Shown: piece after piece, positions 45,915-57,488 of the stretch
Layout: each line of letters opens with the position of its first letter
Numbering within the stretch: position 1 is the first letter of the stretch
Source: Hygrocybe punicea
Taxonomy: Eukaryota > Basidiomycota > Agaricomycetes > Agaricales > Hygrophoraceae
Direction of reading: 5' to 3'
NCBI GenBank assembly: GCA_963556145.1
Contig: OY744472.1
Location: 1,674,001 to 1,738,000 of the forward strand
Length of the DNA stretch: 64,000 nucleotides
Made by a program: the position numbers and the translations under genes
Notes under the pieces: generated by a model
Database searches by the model: none
Told to the model about the DNA's origin: nothing
What the model saw: only the letters and a program-made list of their open reading frames with translations

Positions 45915-46855
45915 AGATGGGTGCGGGGGAGCCCTCCGGTGTCCCCAAGGGATGTGGAGGGATGGGGGGTCTTGTCCTGTGGTCCCTGCGTGGCATTGCC
46001 GGCGCTGCTGCTGCCAACCGTTGTCCTCGTCGGGGTGGTGGTATGGTTGTGGTGGTGTTGCTGCCACGGCTGCTGCTGCTGCTGCTGCTGCTGTTGCCGC
46101 CGTTGCTGCTGTTGCCGCCGTTGCTGCTGATACTGCTGCTGCCGTCGTTGCTGCCGTTGTTGCTGCCATCGTTGCTGCCGCTGCCGGCGCTGCTCCTGCT
46201 GCCGTCGCCGTTGCTGCTGCCGCTGCTGCTGCTGTCGCCGTTGCTGCTGCCGCTGTTGCTGCTGCTGCTGCTGCTGTTGCCGCCGTTGCTGCCGTCGTTG
46301 CTGCCGTCGTTGCTGCCGTCGTTGCTGCCGCTGCCAGCGCTGCTCCTGCTGCCGTCGCCGTTGCTGCTGCCACTGCTGCCGCTGCTGTCGTGGCCGTTGC
46401 TGCTGCCGCTGCCATTGCCGTTGCCGTTGCTGCTGCTGCTGCTGCTGGCCGTCGTGGTTGTCATTGCCGTTGTTGTTGCCGCCGCTGGTGGTGGTGGTGG
46501 TGGTGGTGGTGTTGCAGCTGTCGCGCGTCCGTTGGCATTGGGTTGGCATTGGGTGGTCATCTCGCGGCCGTGGGTGTGGTCACACTGCGGTCGCGGTCGA
46601 GCTTCCTGTAGCAGGCAACATTAGTAAAGTTCAGGAAAGTAAAATACGTACCTGTGTTCATGAACGCGACATTGTGTCGCGTTCATTGGCCTTGCGTTGT
46701 TGCGTGTTGGTGAAGAAAGCTACCTGTAACGGTCACATGATACTGTTTAACACGAAAAAGTAAGTAAAGGAATGCGAAAAATAAATGAAATAAATACCTT
46801 AAAAATATCCGCGTTCGCGGTTTGGACGCGGTTTGGAGCCGTTCAGGAAATCCGG

Positions 46856-47013
46856 TGGAGTGGTACCGAGGTACCACTCCGGGGGCTCACGCAGGACTCG
46901 AGGGAAAGGTCGACTGGATAGGAAGGATGGACTGACTACTACATCTGGAAGGCTACTAACTAGGTCAAACCGTGGGAACCTGATCACGTGACTGACCAGG
47001 CACAACTACTACA
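46856..47013 (-). mobile_element. Solo LTR inside the H2 element
   Basis: Begins TGGAGTGGTACCGAGG and ends ACTACTACA, flanked by the 4-bp TSD CCGG (46852-46855 and 47014-47017). The sister element at 52074-53382 has the empty site with a single CCGG, which proves insertion and defines both ends. Inverted relative to the LTR pair at 31218. Confidence 0.93.
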
Positions 47014-49141
47014 CCGGCAGGCCTCGAAACCCGGAACTGAACCCGCGGTCCGGTTCAGCACTTGGCTGAACTTAGACTGAACCTAGGGTTCGGTTCGGGG
47101 TTTGAACCGGGTTCGGCTAGGTTCGGAACCGAACTACGGCAACACTATCCTCAGTTTTTGCCTAAATGAAGTGGATCACCCCAGAATTTACTAAGATCCT
47201 CGAGGACGGTTATCCTGATTTTAGGAGATCCACTGGTGAAGATCGTATTCGTGTCCTGAAAGGGATCAGGAAACTTTTAAAAAAATCGGCACAACAAACC
47301 AACACACAATGGCCCCCAAATAGGCAACAGGTCTGTATATTCTAATACTACCCTTCAGATAAGCCTAACAGCATTATACCATGAATACAGAAAATTCAAA
47401 CTTGGTACCACAATCATCGGTCAAAATTGGAGAGTGACACTGAGGATGCTCCGAAATATACAAAGAAGTGGAATGCAAGGTTGGTTACAAGAGAAAAGAT
47501 GACCAAGGAAATCGACACTAGGACGGTGGAGCTGTCTGGAGAAACCGGAGGAAAGCCCGGCTACATCAAGCACTATGGCAAAGCGTGGAGTGATATTTAC
47601 GGTTCCTTGACCGAAGAGAAAAAACAAGAATTTGAAGCTCTTGCCGACGCCTGGAACCAGCAAGGTCCACCCTTGGAAGTCAAACGACGGTACTAATAAT
47701 CTTCTTTCGTCTGCATGATGCTAATCTTCTACCTTATCCAGCCGAGCAGCAAAAGATTTCGGTAAGACGGCGATGAAATTTATGAAGGACATAGATGAGC
47801 AGATGGGAGTAAAAATATTCATGTTGGTGGGATATGAAGACGAAGATGGGACTGTAACCAAAGGAAAGTGGGTCGATTCCTGCTTTGTGTCAATCACGTA
47901 CTTATCTTCCCTTCCTGTGAGGTTCGAGACACCGGCCCCGGTACACAAGAAGTTCATCGGCGTCTTCAAAAATAATGGGGATGACATTTGGACCAAATGG
48001 GATGAACATTTGGGGTCCCTTTTTAATCATGATGGTACGATTAGCCATTGTTCCATCTTTCCCATGTAATGTGTTCCAGATGAATCCGATGGAGCGAAGA
48101 CCGACAGTGAAGATGATGATGGTGGTCCAACTACCAGATATGACAAAAGCCTGCCATTCAAGCTTGAGATCGATGAGGACGGTTTTCCTATGGTACCGAA
48201 TGTGTCAACTATGTCATTGGTCGATGTAAGAAACATGTTTAGATCACTGATGACCATGTCATATCGTACGTACCTCGACGTTGGCCAAGCTTACTGTACT
48301 CATATTCATTTGAAGGTCAGATGTGCAACAACAGCATCGTCGCTGTTCCATGGGGAAAAATTGGACAAAATCGAAACCAATACATCGAGGACATCTACTT
48401 TCCCTCTCACGTAGAACTACGGGAACCGTGGAAAATGAAACTCAATGAACTTCGGACCGTCCACCAATTTTGGTTGCAACGGCAGAAACTCGGTGAAAAA
48501 CCATTCTGATTTAAAACCGTCCTGAAGACCGACGAGCGAGCACCAAATGCATTCGTGCAAAAAAAGAAGAAGTTCCATGCTGCTGCTGCTTTGGCCAGGA
48601 CCGATCGTTTGGCGCCATCAAACTCCAGTAGGGAAACGACATCTATTCCTGCCGGAGCTGCACAATCGAGTGCTATGGGAGCTGCACAATCGAATGCTAT
48701 CGGACCTCACAGATCCAAATCGAATGTTCCAGCATTAAAGACAGTCCACCCCAAGAAGAAAACAGAAAATGCCGCCAAGTCCAGCAAGGGAAAACAGAAA
48801 GCAGTCAGTAGCGAAGAGGGCGACGATAGTTGGAGTGATGAGAGTGCAAGTAGTGGTAGCTTTGATGGACGTGGTGGCGACAGCGAGATGGATGACGATA
48901 CATCGACATTGAAGCTTCTGTGGACGAAAAAGAAGACGGAGAGACAAGCAAAGCAAAAGGAGCAAGCAGAACGGGTAGCAAGGTCCTTGTTCCCTGACCA
49001 TGTGGTACCCCTCTGGGACCCCGAAATAAGGAACTCATCTACAGCGGCTGCAGGCCCTCCCAACAATCAACAATCGCAATAATCGCTACAAATATAATCC
49101 CCAGTTCCACAAGAAACAAGAAACCCAACAATCACTTAACA

Positions 49142-50929
49142 ATGCGCCAGGCCACGCTCATCACCGGTAAAAACAGCTCCAAGTCGGTAAACCAGGACCC
49201 TGTGAACACCAGATCGTCCACTGCCCCCGGTACCCGAAAAAAGAAAGATAACAGACAAGAAGACACCGAAGATGAAGACATTGACTCCCCGGAAGCAGCT
49301 AAAGAATACCTCAATGCTAAGTTCCACTCTTTAGAACACAAAGAAAATGATGCCACCATATTATCAGCGATGTTATTTCATCTGGCTACAGGAAATGACC
49401 TCTCTGGAAATCGCGAAGCAATAGACACTATCAGATCAATTGCCTTCATCCTACTGGACCTCGATCTCGAACTCAAAGCAGCAGCACTATCCAAACAGCT
49501 TACAGACAAGCTCAAAATCGACCAACACCAGCTCGACCCTCTCACGAAGGACTTTGACCCGATTGTCGACCCGATTGTAGACAGGATCACCAAGAAAGTC
49601 GAAACCAAACTGGAAGCCACCAAGACCCAGCTCCAACAACTTGCCGATAACCTACAGAACTCAACAAACGCAATAGAAGCTACCACGATCACGTATAAAG
49701 ACGTCCTCATCAATCAAGTAAGACCCCCCCCTCACCATGACACTAAAAACCCATCAATTAGCTCGAGAGAGGCCCTGCAAGCCCGACAAATACTCCTCGA
49801 CATTAAACCCCCCCATCACGAGGACCTGGAAAAGCTCAGCCATGCAGGCATCCTAAATAAAGCCAACCAAATTATCAGTACGAACGGCGCCCCGGAAGGC
49901 CAAAAATTCCGTGGCGCAACCAAACTACGCAATGGAGGAGTACTCTTGGAAGCAAATTCAGATCTACTTGTGAAATGGCTACTAACCGATGCCCAACATA
50001 CGAGATTTACAGACGACTTCGGCTACGGCGCAGAGATCAAGCCACGGTCATATGCAATTATCGCATACTTCATCCCTCTCACATTCGACCCCGAAAACGT
50101 AAAACATCTAAGGGAGGTCGAAGAGATAAACGATCTACCGACAAATACCATCACCAAAGCTAACTGGATCAAACCAAAAGAAAAACGCGCTGCAAACCAG
50201 ACCTGCGGCCACACCATTTTCACTACCTCCTCACCCGATGTCGCTAACTCCATTATCTCCAAAGGTTTTTACATATGCCACAAACGAATCAAAGCCAACA
50301 AATGTAAAAGGGAACCCCTTCGTTGCCTGTGCTGCCAACGCTGGAATCACGTAGCCTCATCGTGCCCAGCCTCGAACGACATATGCGGCACATGCGGCAA
50401 CAACCACCAAACAGCCAATTGCACCGACAACAATAAACTACACTGTACAGCCTGTGGAAAGGATGGCCACGCCAGCTGGGACCGTTCCTGCCCCACCTTC
50501 GTCCAAAAATGTAAGGATCTAGACACTAACAATATAGAAAACCGAATGCCCTACTACCCCACGGACGAACCCTGGACTCACGCATTCACACCCCCGGTGA
50601 ACCCTACACCCAACCCTCACAGACATAGACCACTAAGCAACGAAGACCGTCACTACATTCCTAATACGCACGCTCACCAATTCCCCCCACCCAGACCCAA
50701 CATCACGCGCATAAACCAAAACCAAAACCATCATAGAGCCCCTCGGGACATACGCCCTCACCTCGCACAAACGACCCTGCCCTTCACTTCAAATGAACGG
50801 GCTCCTCCCAATGATCCTAATCCACGCACTCGCATGCCAGAAGGATGGGGCGACCGCCCCCCATCCCCTCTCTCCGCCTTTAACAGAGCATCAACGTCCA
50901 ACTCCAACATACACTTGACCCATGCCTGA
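49142..50929 (+). CDS. LINE ORF1 (595 aa, Gag-like, zinc knuckles)
   Basis: Intact frame from the ATG at 49142 to TGA at 50927. The N-terminal half is charged and helical (KKKDNRQEDTEDEDID, later a likely coiled coil at about 140-185). The middle region (about 235-385) is a globular domain like that preceding the knuckles in Tad1 ORF1 proteins. Three Cys/His clusters lie at about 394-450: C-x2-C-x4-H-x4-C, C-x2-C-x3-H-x4-C and C-x2-C-x4-H-x6-C. The tail is Pro/His/Asn-rich. It would coat element RNA and act as a chaperone. It overlaps ORF2 by eight bases (ATGCCTGA), which points to termination-reinitiation as a way to make ORF2. It is unbroken although ORF2 has at least three stops and a frameshift. 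Confidence 0.9.
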   Translation: MRQATLITGKNSSKSVNQDPVNTRSSTAPGTRKKKDNRQEDTEDEDIDSPEAAKEYLNAKFHSLEHKENDATILSAMLFHLATGNDLSGNREAIDTIRSIAFILLDLDLELKAAALSKQLTDKLKIDQHQLDPLTKDFDPIVDPIVDRITKKVETKLEATKTQLQQLADNLQNSTNAIEATTITYKDVLINQVRPPPHHDTKNPSISSREALQARQILLDIKPPHHEDLEKLSHAGILNKANQIISTNGAPEGQKFRGATKLRNGGVLLEANSDLLVKWLLTDAQHTRFTDDFGYGAEIKPRSYAIIAYFIPLTFDPENVKHLREVEEINDLPTNTITKANWIKPKEKRAANQTCGHTIFTTSSPDVANSIISKGFYICHKRIKANKCKREPLRCLCCQRWNHVASSCPASNDICGTCGNNHQTANCTDNNKLHCTACGKDGHASWDRSCPTFVQKCKDLDTNNIENRMPYYPTDEPWTHAFTPPVNPTPNPHRHRPLSNEDRHYIPNTHAHQFPPPRPNITRINQNQNHHRAPRDIRPHLAQTTLPFTSNERAPPNDPNPRTRMPEGWGDRPPSPLSAFNRASTSNSNIHLTHA

Positions 50930-52073
50930 ACAACCCAACGTACAGCCGTACCGCATAAATATATGGCAAATCAACTTAAACAAATCAGCCAAAGCGCAGT
51001 GGGACCTCATGAATTCAAATATTTTCAATAAATGTGACATCTTACTAATACAAGAACCCTACTTCGACAGATACAACAACACAAAAGCCACACACGACTG
51101 GAGGGTCATATATCCCACATCCCGATTCAACCTCGACTCGGCCGTCAGATCAGTCATCCTAGTTAACTCTAAACTAGACACGACTACATGGGAACAGATC
51201 AAACTCCCCAACACCAACGACATTACCGCCATCCGTATCCGAAGTCCACATGCCAACCTCTCCATCTTCAAGATATACAATGACTGTCTCCACTCTCTTA
51301 ACCTTACAACGCTAACACAATTCACCAAGGACAACGAAAACTCTTTACATCAAAACGCAAATGACCACATGTTGTGGTGCGGCGACTTCAACCGACACAC
51401 CCCCTATGGGACGAGGAAAGAAACCACCACCTATTCACCGCCAACGCCCTGGACCAAGCACGATTACTCATAGAGGCTGTAACCGATCACAACATGACGA
51501 TGGCGCTGCCCAAAGACTTGCCCACCCTGGAATCCATGGCCACCAAAAACTGGACAAGAACTGATAACGTCTTCTGCTCAGCAAAAACTTTAGATTCAAT
51601 ACTCATATGCGACACAAAACCCAATGACCGACCCACCGGCACCGATCATATCCCAATATTTACTTCACTATTCTTTCAAACCCACACACGCACACACACA
51701 CCCAAACGCGACTTCGTAATGACTGACTGGGACAAATTCCGTGACACGCTAACCACCCGCTTACGACCCTTTCCAGAGCCAACCAAGATTCTCTCCAAAC
51801 AGCAACTAACTCAAACCATCACGAATCTGACAAAATTGATACAAGACACCATCGATGAGATAGTACCCATCTCTAAGCCAACCCCACACTCAAAACGATG
51901 GTGGAACAAGGACCTCTCGGACTTGAGAAAAAAGAAAAACAGGCTAAGTTTCGAATCGTATAGAAAATGAGCTCTACCTGACGACCCCATCCACAAAGAA
52001 TACCGCTGCACCAGGAACAGCTATGGTGAAGCCATCATGAAAGCCAAAGAAGCCCACTGGACGGCCTTCTTAG

Positions 52074-53382
52074 TAGTGTTGCCAAAGTTCAGTTCGGTCC
52101 GGTTCCGACCCTTTTTGGCGGAACCGCGAACTGAACTTCGGGTCCGGTTTGGTGCATGGCCAAACCCGGACCCAGACGGCGTCGAACCGTCTCTTTGCGT
52201 TCGGTGGGCTCACCCCGTCCGTTCTCCTCGCGAATGGCAGGCGCGTATCAATAGATACGGCGCTGCACTTCGCGAGGTAGATGGGTGCGGGGGAGCCCTC
52301 CGGTGTCCCCAAGGGATGTGGAGGGATGGGGGGTCTTGTCCTGTGGTCCCTGCGTGGCATTGCCGGCGCTGCTGCTGCCAACCGTTGTCCTCGTCGGGGT
52401 GGTGGTATGGTTGTGGTGGTGTTGCTGCCACGGCTGCTGCTGCTGCTGCTGCTGCTGTTGCCGCCGTTGCTGCTGTTGCCGCCGTTGCTGCTGTTGCCGC
52501 CGTTGCTGCTGATACTGCTGCTGCCGTCGTTGCTGCCATCGTTGCTGCCGCTGCCGGCGCTGCTCCTGCTGCCGTCGCCATTGCTGCTGCCGCTGCTGCT
52601 GCTGTCGCCGTTGCTGCTGCCGCTGTTGCTGCTGCTGCTGCTGCTGTTGCCGCCGTTGCTGCCGTCGTTGCTGCCGTCGTTGCTGCCGTCGTTGCTGCCG
52701 CTGCCGGCGCTGCTCCTGCTGCCGTCGCCGTTGCTGCTGCCACTGCTGCCGCTGCTGTCGTGGCCGTTGCTGCTGCCGCTGCCGTTGCCGTTGCCGTTGC
52801 TGCTGCTGCTGCTGCTGGCATTGCTGCTGCTGCTGCTGGCCGTCGTGGTTGTCGTTGCCGTTGTTGTTGCCGCCGCTGGTGGTGGTGGTGGTGGTGGTGG
52901 TGGTGGTGTTGCAGCTGTCGCGCGTCCGTTGGCATTGGGTTGGCGTTGGGTGGTCATCTCGCGGCCGTGGGTGTGGTCACACTGCGGTCGCGGTCGAGCT
53001 TCCTGTAGCAGGCAACATTAGTAAAGTTCAGGAAAGTAAAATACGTACCTGTGTTCATGAACGCGACATTGTGTCGCGTTCATTGGCCTTGCGTTGTTGC
53101 GTGTTGGTGAAGAAAGCTACCTGTAACGGTCACATGATACCGTTTAACACGAAAAAGTAAGTAAAGGAATGCGAAAAATAAATGAAATAAATACCTTAAA
53201 AATATCCGCGTTCGCGGTTTGGACGCGGTTTGGAGCCGTTCAGGAAATCCGGCAGGCCTCGAAACCCGGAACTGAACCCGCGGTCCGGTTCAGCACTTGG
53301 CTGAACTTAGACTGAACCTAGGGTTCGGTTCGGGGTTTGAACCGGGTTCGGCTAGGTTCGGAACCGAACTACGGCAACACTA
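52074..53382. mobile_element. H2 hAT-type element (1309 bp) inside LINE ORF2
   Basis: Perfect 8-bp TSD CTTCTTAG at 52066-52073 and 53383-53390. The ends are TAGTGTTGCCAAAGTTC and the inverse of TAGTGTTGCCGTAGTTC. Close sister of 45674-47147 (long near-identical stretches), but without the solo LTR and with shorter or longer trinucleotide arrays. Excising it with one TSD restores the ORF2 frame between HWTA and FLEEAND. Confidence 0.95.
52225..52278. repeat. Nested palindrome module (copy 7, in H2 element)
   Basis: Same sequence as copy 6: CCTCGCGAA, GCGTATCAATAGATACGGC, TTCGCGAGG. Confidence 0.8.
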
Positions 53383-56300
53383 CTTCTTAGAGGAGGCCAA
53401 CGACTACAGCCTATGGACGGTCAACCGCTGTATCTCCAATCCAATCAGTGACTACCCTCGCGGAGACAGAGGCAACACGGTAATACCCACACTCGAATAC
53501 ACAGTCCAGGACGGCACCACAAAACACGCCTCCTCAAACGAAGACAAAAGCAGAGTAATCGCAGCAAGTTTCTTCCCACCTCCCCCACCTACTTCCACTG
53601 TCCCACCAAATCACGAATATCCCACCAGAATAGCCTACACGCCCATCATCACGCGGGACCAAATAACCAGACACATCAACAAAGTAAAACCCTTCAAGGC
53701 CCCAGGACCCGACGGCATCCCCAACGTGGTACTCAAAGAAATAAACCCAATCATTATAGACCATCTATTCTACATCTACAATGCCTTTTTCGACCTCGAT
53801 ACATATCACAATAGCTGGAAAGAATCTACGACCTGCGTACTCAGAAAACCTGGCAAGCCCCGCTACGACATTCCCAAGGCCTACCGACCCATCGCCCTCC
53901 TCAATACCCTACCGAAAATACTAACCTCAATCCTGACAGAAATCATCATACAACTAACCGAAGAACACCAACTACTACCATCGACCCACTTCGGCGGCCG
54001 ACCCGGACGCTCGACCACGGACTCAATGCACCTTCTAGTCAACCGCATCAAGCATGCCTGGAGAAACAAAAGGGTTGCAACCATCCTATTCTTGGACATC
54101 GAAGGCGCATTCCCAAACGCGGTCACAGCCCGTCTACTCCATAACCTACGAAAATGTCGCATCCCGGAACAGATAGTTACCATCATCGGACACATACTAT
54201 CGGACCGAACCACATGATTAAAGTTTGACGACTACACCTCCGACCCCATCCATCTCATAAACGGTATCGGACAGGGCGACCCACTATCTATGATTATCTA
54301 CCTGTATTACAATGCTGATCTACTAGACGTCCCCGTAGGTCCCCACGAGCTAGCAGTGGCCTTTGTAGACGATGCCGCACTTTACGCGGAAGGTCGTAGC
54401 TTCACCCACACACATACAGCCATCAAGGACATGATGAATAGATCCAGAGGCGCATACGAATGGTCCAGAGACCACAATTCCAAATTCGAAACAAACAAAT
54501 TTGCTCTCATTGACTTCTCACAGAAACGGCAGATCGCACGACCGCACCTAACCTTACAAAACGTAACAATCAAACCCACGAAATCACATCGCTTCCTAGG
54601 CACCATATTCGATCAACAACTACGATGGCACGAACAACGAGACCATACACTATCCAACGCCACCAAATGGATCGCGCTCTTCTGCAGACTATCCAGGACC
54701 AAAACCGGAGTCAGCACTAGACTAATGCGACGACTCTATAATGCTGTGGCCGTTCCCAAAATAACCTATGCAGCCGATGTTTGGTACACCCCAGTCCACA
54801 AAGTACCTGGATACAAGAACAAGCGGGGTTCGGTCAAAGCCATGAAAGAATTAACGAAAGCACAACGCATGGCCGCACTAAAAATAACCGGAGCTCTACG
54901 ATCCTCCCCCACCGATCTACTCGACATGCATGCGGGTATTCTGCCGGTTAACATCCTACTTCACAGAGCCTGTCATCGGGCAATTGTAAGGATGGCCACT
55001 CTACCATCATCACACCCACTCTAGAAACCAATCCGGCAATGCGCTAAACATCTAGTCCTCAGACACAAATCACCATTACACACCCTAACGCACCTATACC
55101 GCATAAGTCCAGATGACACCGAAACGATCACACCACCGACCTGCTCACAGTTCCCAGCTCTCCGTACACACGTTGCCCGTTCCAGAGAACGATCCTTACA
55201 AGAAGAACAGGCCGACCCAGCAGACATCAAAATCTACACCGACGGCTCAGCCTTCGAAGGCGGAGTGGGATCAGCAGCTATTCTATACAGATTGGGCCGC
55301 ACACAGACGAAAATTCTATGCTATCACCTAGGCTCGACCGACAACCACACAAACCCGGAAGCCGAAATGCTGGCCTGCACCCTCGCCATACACTTACTCA
55401 GCAAGGAACCCCATCCACGGACGGCAACAATATACATCGACAGTCAATCTACGATCCTCGCGACAGGCCGCCCATACCTAAAGTCAAGCACGGGACAGTA
55501 CATTGTTAGGGAGTTCCAGGACATGAGAACCCGCCTAGCCGAGACAAACCCACAGCTAAGAATTACTATTAGATGGATCTCCGCTCACGATGACGTAGTA
55601 GGTAACGAAGCAGCGGATCAAGAAGCGAAAAGAGCTGCCCAAGGTTCCTCAAGCGCACGCAACCTCCTACCAATATGGCTACGGGGCATCACCCTTCCGT
55701 CGGGTACCTCTGCAATCAAAACGGCATTCAAAAAGTCCATGGCGACCAAATGGGAGGAGGAGTGGAAAACATCCCCTCGCTACGTCCGATTCACTCGCAT
55801 TGATCCCACATTCCCAATACGAAATTTCATCAAGCTGACCCAGTATCTCAAAAAATCGCAGAGCAGTATACTGACACAGCGTTGTTTTGCGTGGGAAGTG
55901 TTTGAACAAATCCACACCAAGGGTTTCCGGAGTGCGTCGTTGATCGGGAAATTACCTTGTTGTCCTTTAGGAACAAGGATTTAGCTCTTTAATAACTCTG
56001 GGGTATTCCTGTTGGGTGGTTGGGTTGTGGTGTGAATCCTATCAAAGGTTAGCTTTGAGGGATACAAGAAATACTTGACAATAATATAAGTCAGATGTAT
56101 GACTTATAGAGGATGAGTGAACAGTGAGGTCTTCCCTACTGAAGGTAAAGACTTTGAGTGACAAGAGGTATGCGAGAGTATAAGCGGATAATAACTCAAG
56201 CAAGTATGAACAGTGTAAGATGAACGAGTGTACAACAGTCAAGTATACAAGTAGCAAGTATACAATGAGCAGAGGTACAATAGAGATGAGCGATAGATTA

Positions 56301-56817
56301 TGGACGATGGGCGATAGGCAATGGGCAATGGGCAATGTAACAGTAGATGTCAAACAAAAAGGGAGGTGTGACAAAATACTATGTACAGAATGAATGAACT
56401 GAACAATAGGCAAGTAGGATTGATGATCAAGATATCGGACTTTATTCCGAAGCTTCAAACGCACATTGGCTACTAGTGCAGAATAAAGTACTGGGATATC
56501 TTTGGTGATGATCAATAGAACTTGAAAGAAGATGAATGTGACTGTACTACGTGACAGAACACAAAGAATATGTATCAAACAAGTAATAAGGGAGTATCAA
56601 TAAATCTGAGATTGATATCCTTAAACAAATGAATGATGACTTGAACTGCAATTGGTATTTGGGTACTAGCTACTACCAAAGTAGGTAATACAAACAAATA
56701 CAGATGGGGTGAATCAGAATCTGGGAGAGGGACTGTCCTGTGACTGGGCCTGTCAGATTAGGTGACTGGGCCATCTCCAGCAGAAACTGGGCTCTATATA
56801 TACCTATTCTACAGCAA

Positions 56818-57176
56818 GAGTCATTCTGAGTCATAGAATGGTATATGAAATGGAGAGCATAGGTTATGACTCATAGGGAGTCATGTAGGGGGAGAGGCAT
56901 AGGTTTATGACTCATAAGGAGTCATAATATTGAAGGGCATGGGGGTTATGACTCATAAGGAATCATAAGAAAGGGAAGGCATGGGTTTGTGACTCATACA
57001 GAGTCAATTAATGAGTCACATAAGTACTATAATCAAAGGATGGGGCATAATGAGTCAGAAATAGTCATAATGAGTCATGGGTGGTCATAATGGGTCATGG
57101 GTGGTCATAATGAGTCATAAGGGTCATAAATTTGTCATAGATAGATCAATGAGTCACATTTTGTGGGTGTGAGTCA
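56818..57176. promoter_or_regulatory. Cluster of TGA(C/G)TCA motifs
   Basis: Eleven exact TGACTCA/TGAGTCA heptamers (56827, 56867, 56908, 56947, 56990, 57011, 57051, 57071, 57111, 57150, 57170; starts approximate to one or two bases) plus four GAGTCA hexamers in about 350 bp. TGASTCA is the established binding site of Gcn4/AP-1-type bZIP factors. Spacing is irregular (about 20-43 bp), with shared CATAATGAGTCA context, so partly a degenerate tandem repeat. Confidence 0.7.
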
Positions 57177-57488
57177 TTTTGCTGATCTAGTCTTGGGTGT
57201 GTGAATCAAAGGCAAGGGCTGTGCCAGGCTATGCTTCTAGAATCATCTTCCTGAGGCTGTGCTTCTTGATCAATTGATGCCATGCCATGTGTGTATCCTT
57301 ATCAGTTAAGAAAAAGATAAGATCTGGGCTGGGCTGTATTTGATCAATTGATATGAAATGTGATGTGCTTCTTGATCAGGGAATGATGGGTGGCATGTGT
57401 TATCTCTATGATTGGAGATAAGGATGTGGCTGTGCTTCTTGTGCTTCTTTGGCCTCTGATAAGATGTTTTGGGGGCCTTATCAGTTAA

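Larger units (their letters stand above)
45674..47147. mobile_element. H2 hAT-type element (1474 bp) just upstream of a host gene
   Basis: Perfect 8-bp TSD TCCTCAGT at 45666-45673 and 47148-47155. The ends are TAGTGTTGCCGAAGTTC and the inverse of TAGTGTTGCCGTAGTTC, rich in GGTTCGG/CCGAACC motifs. Contains GCT/GTT trinucleotide arrays (46070-46450) and a solo LTR (46856-47013). Its right end is 18 bp before the ATG at 47166. No transposase. Confidence 0.95.

Noticed and set aside
45673..46624. Poly-Ala, poly-Leu, Gln- and Ser/Asn-rich frames (also 52037-53021 and 34241-34886)
   Set aside because: By-products of GCT/GTT/CAG trinucleotide arrays inside H2 elements; open in every phase.
56042..56578. 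178-codon minus-strand frame that could be a transmembrane protein
   Set aside because: Lies within the non-coding insertion; residue pattern follows GTACAAT/CAAGTATAC-like repeats.
57268..57360. TGATCAATTGAT twice, resembling the inner core of the nested palindrome module
   Set aside because: No CCTCGCGAA-type arms beside it and the flanking bases of the core differ; treated as chance or an unrelated repeat.
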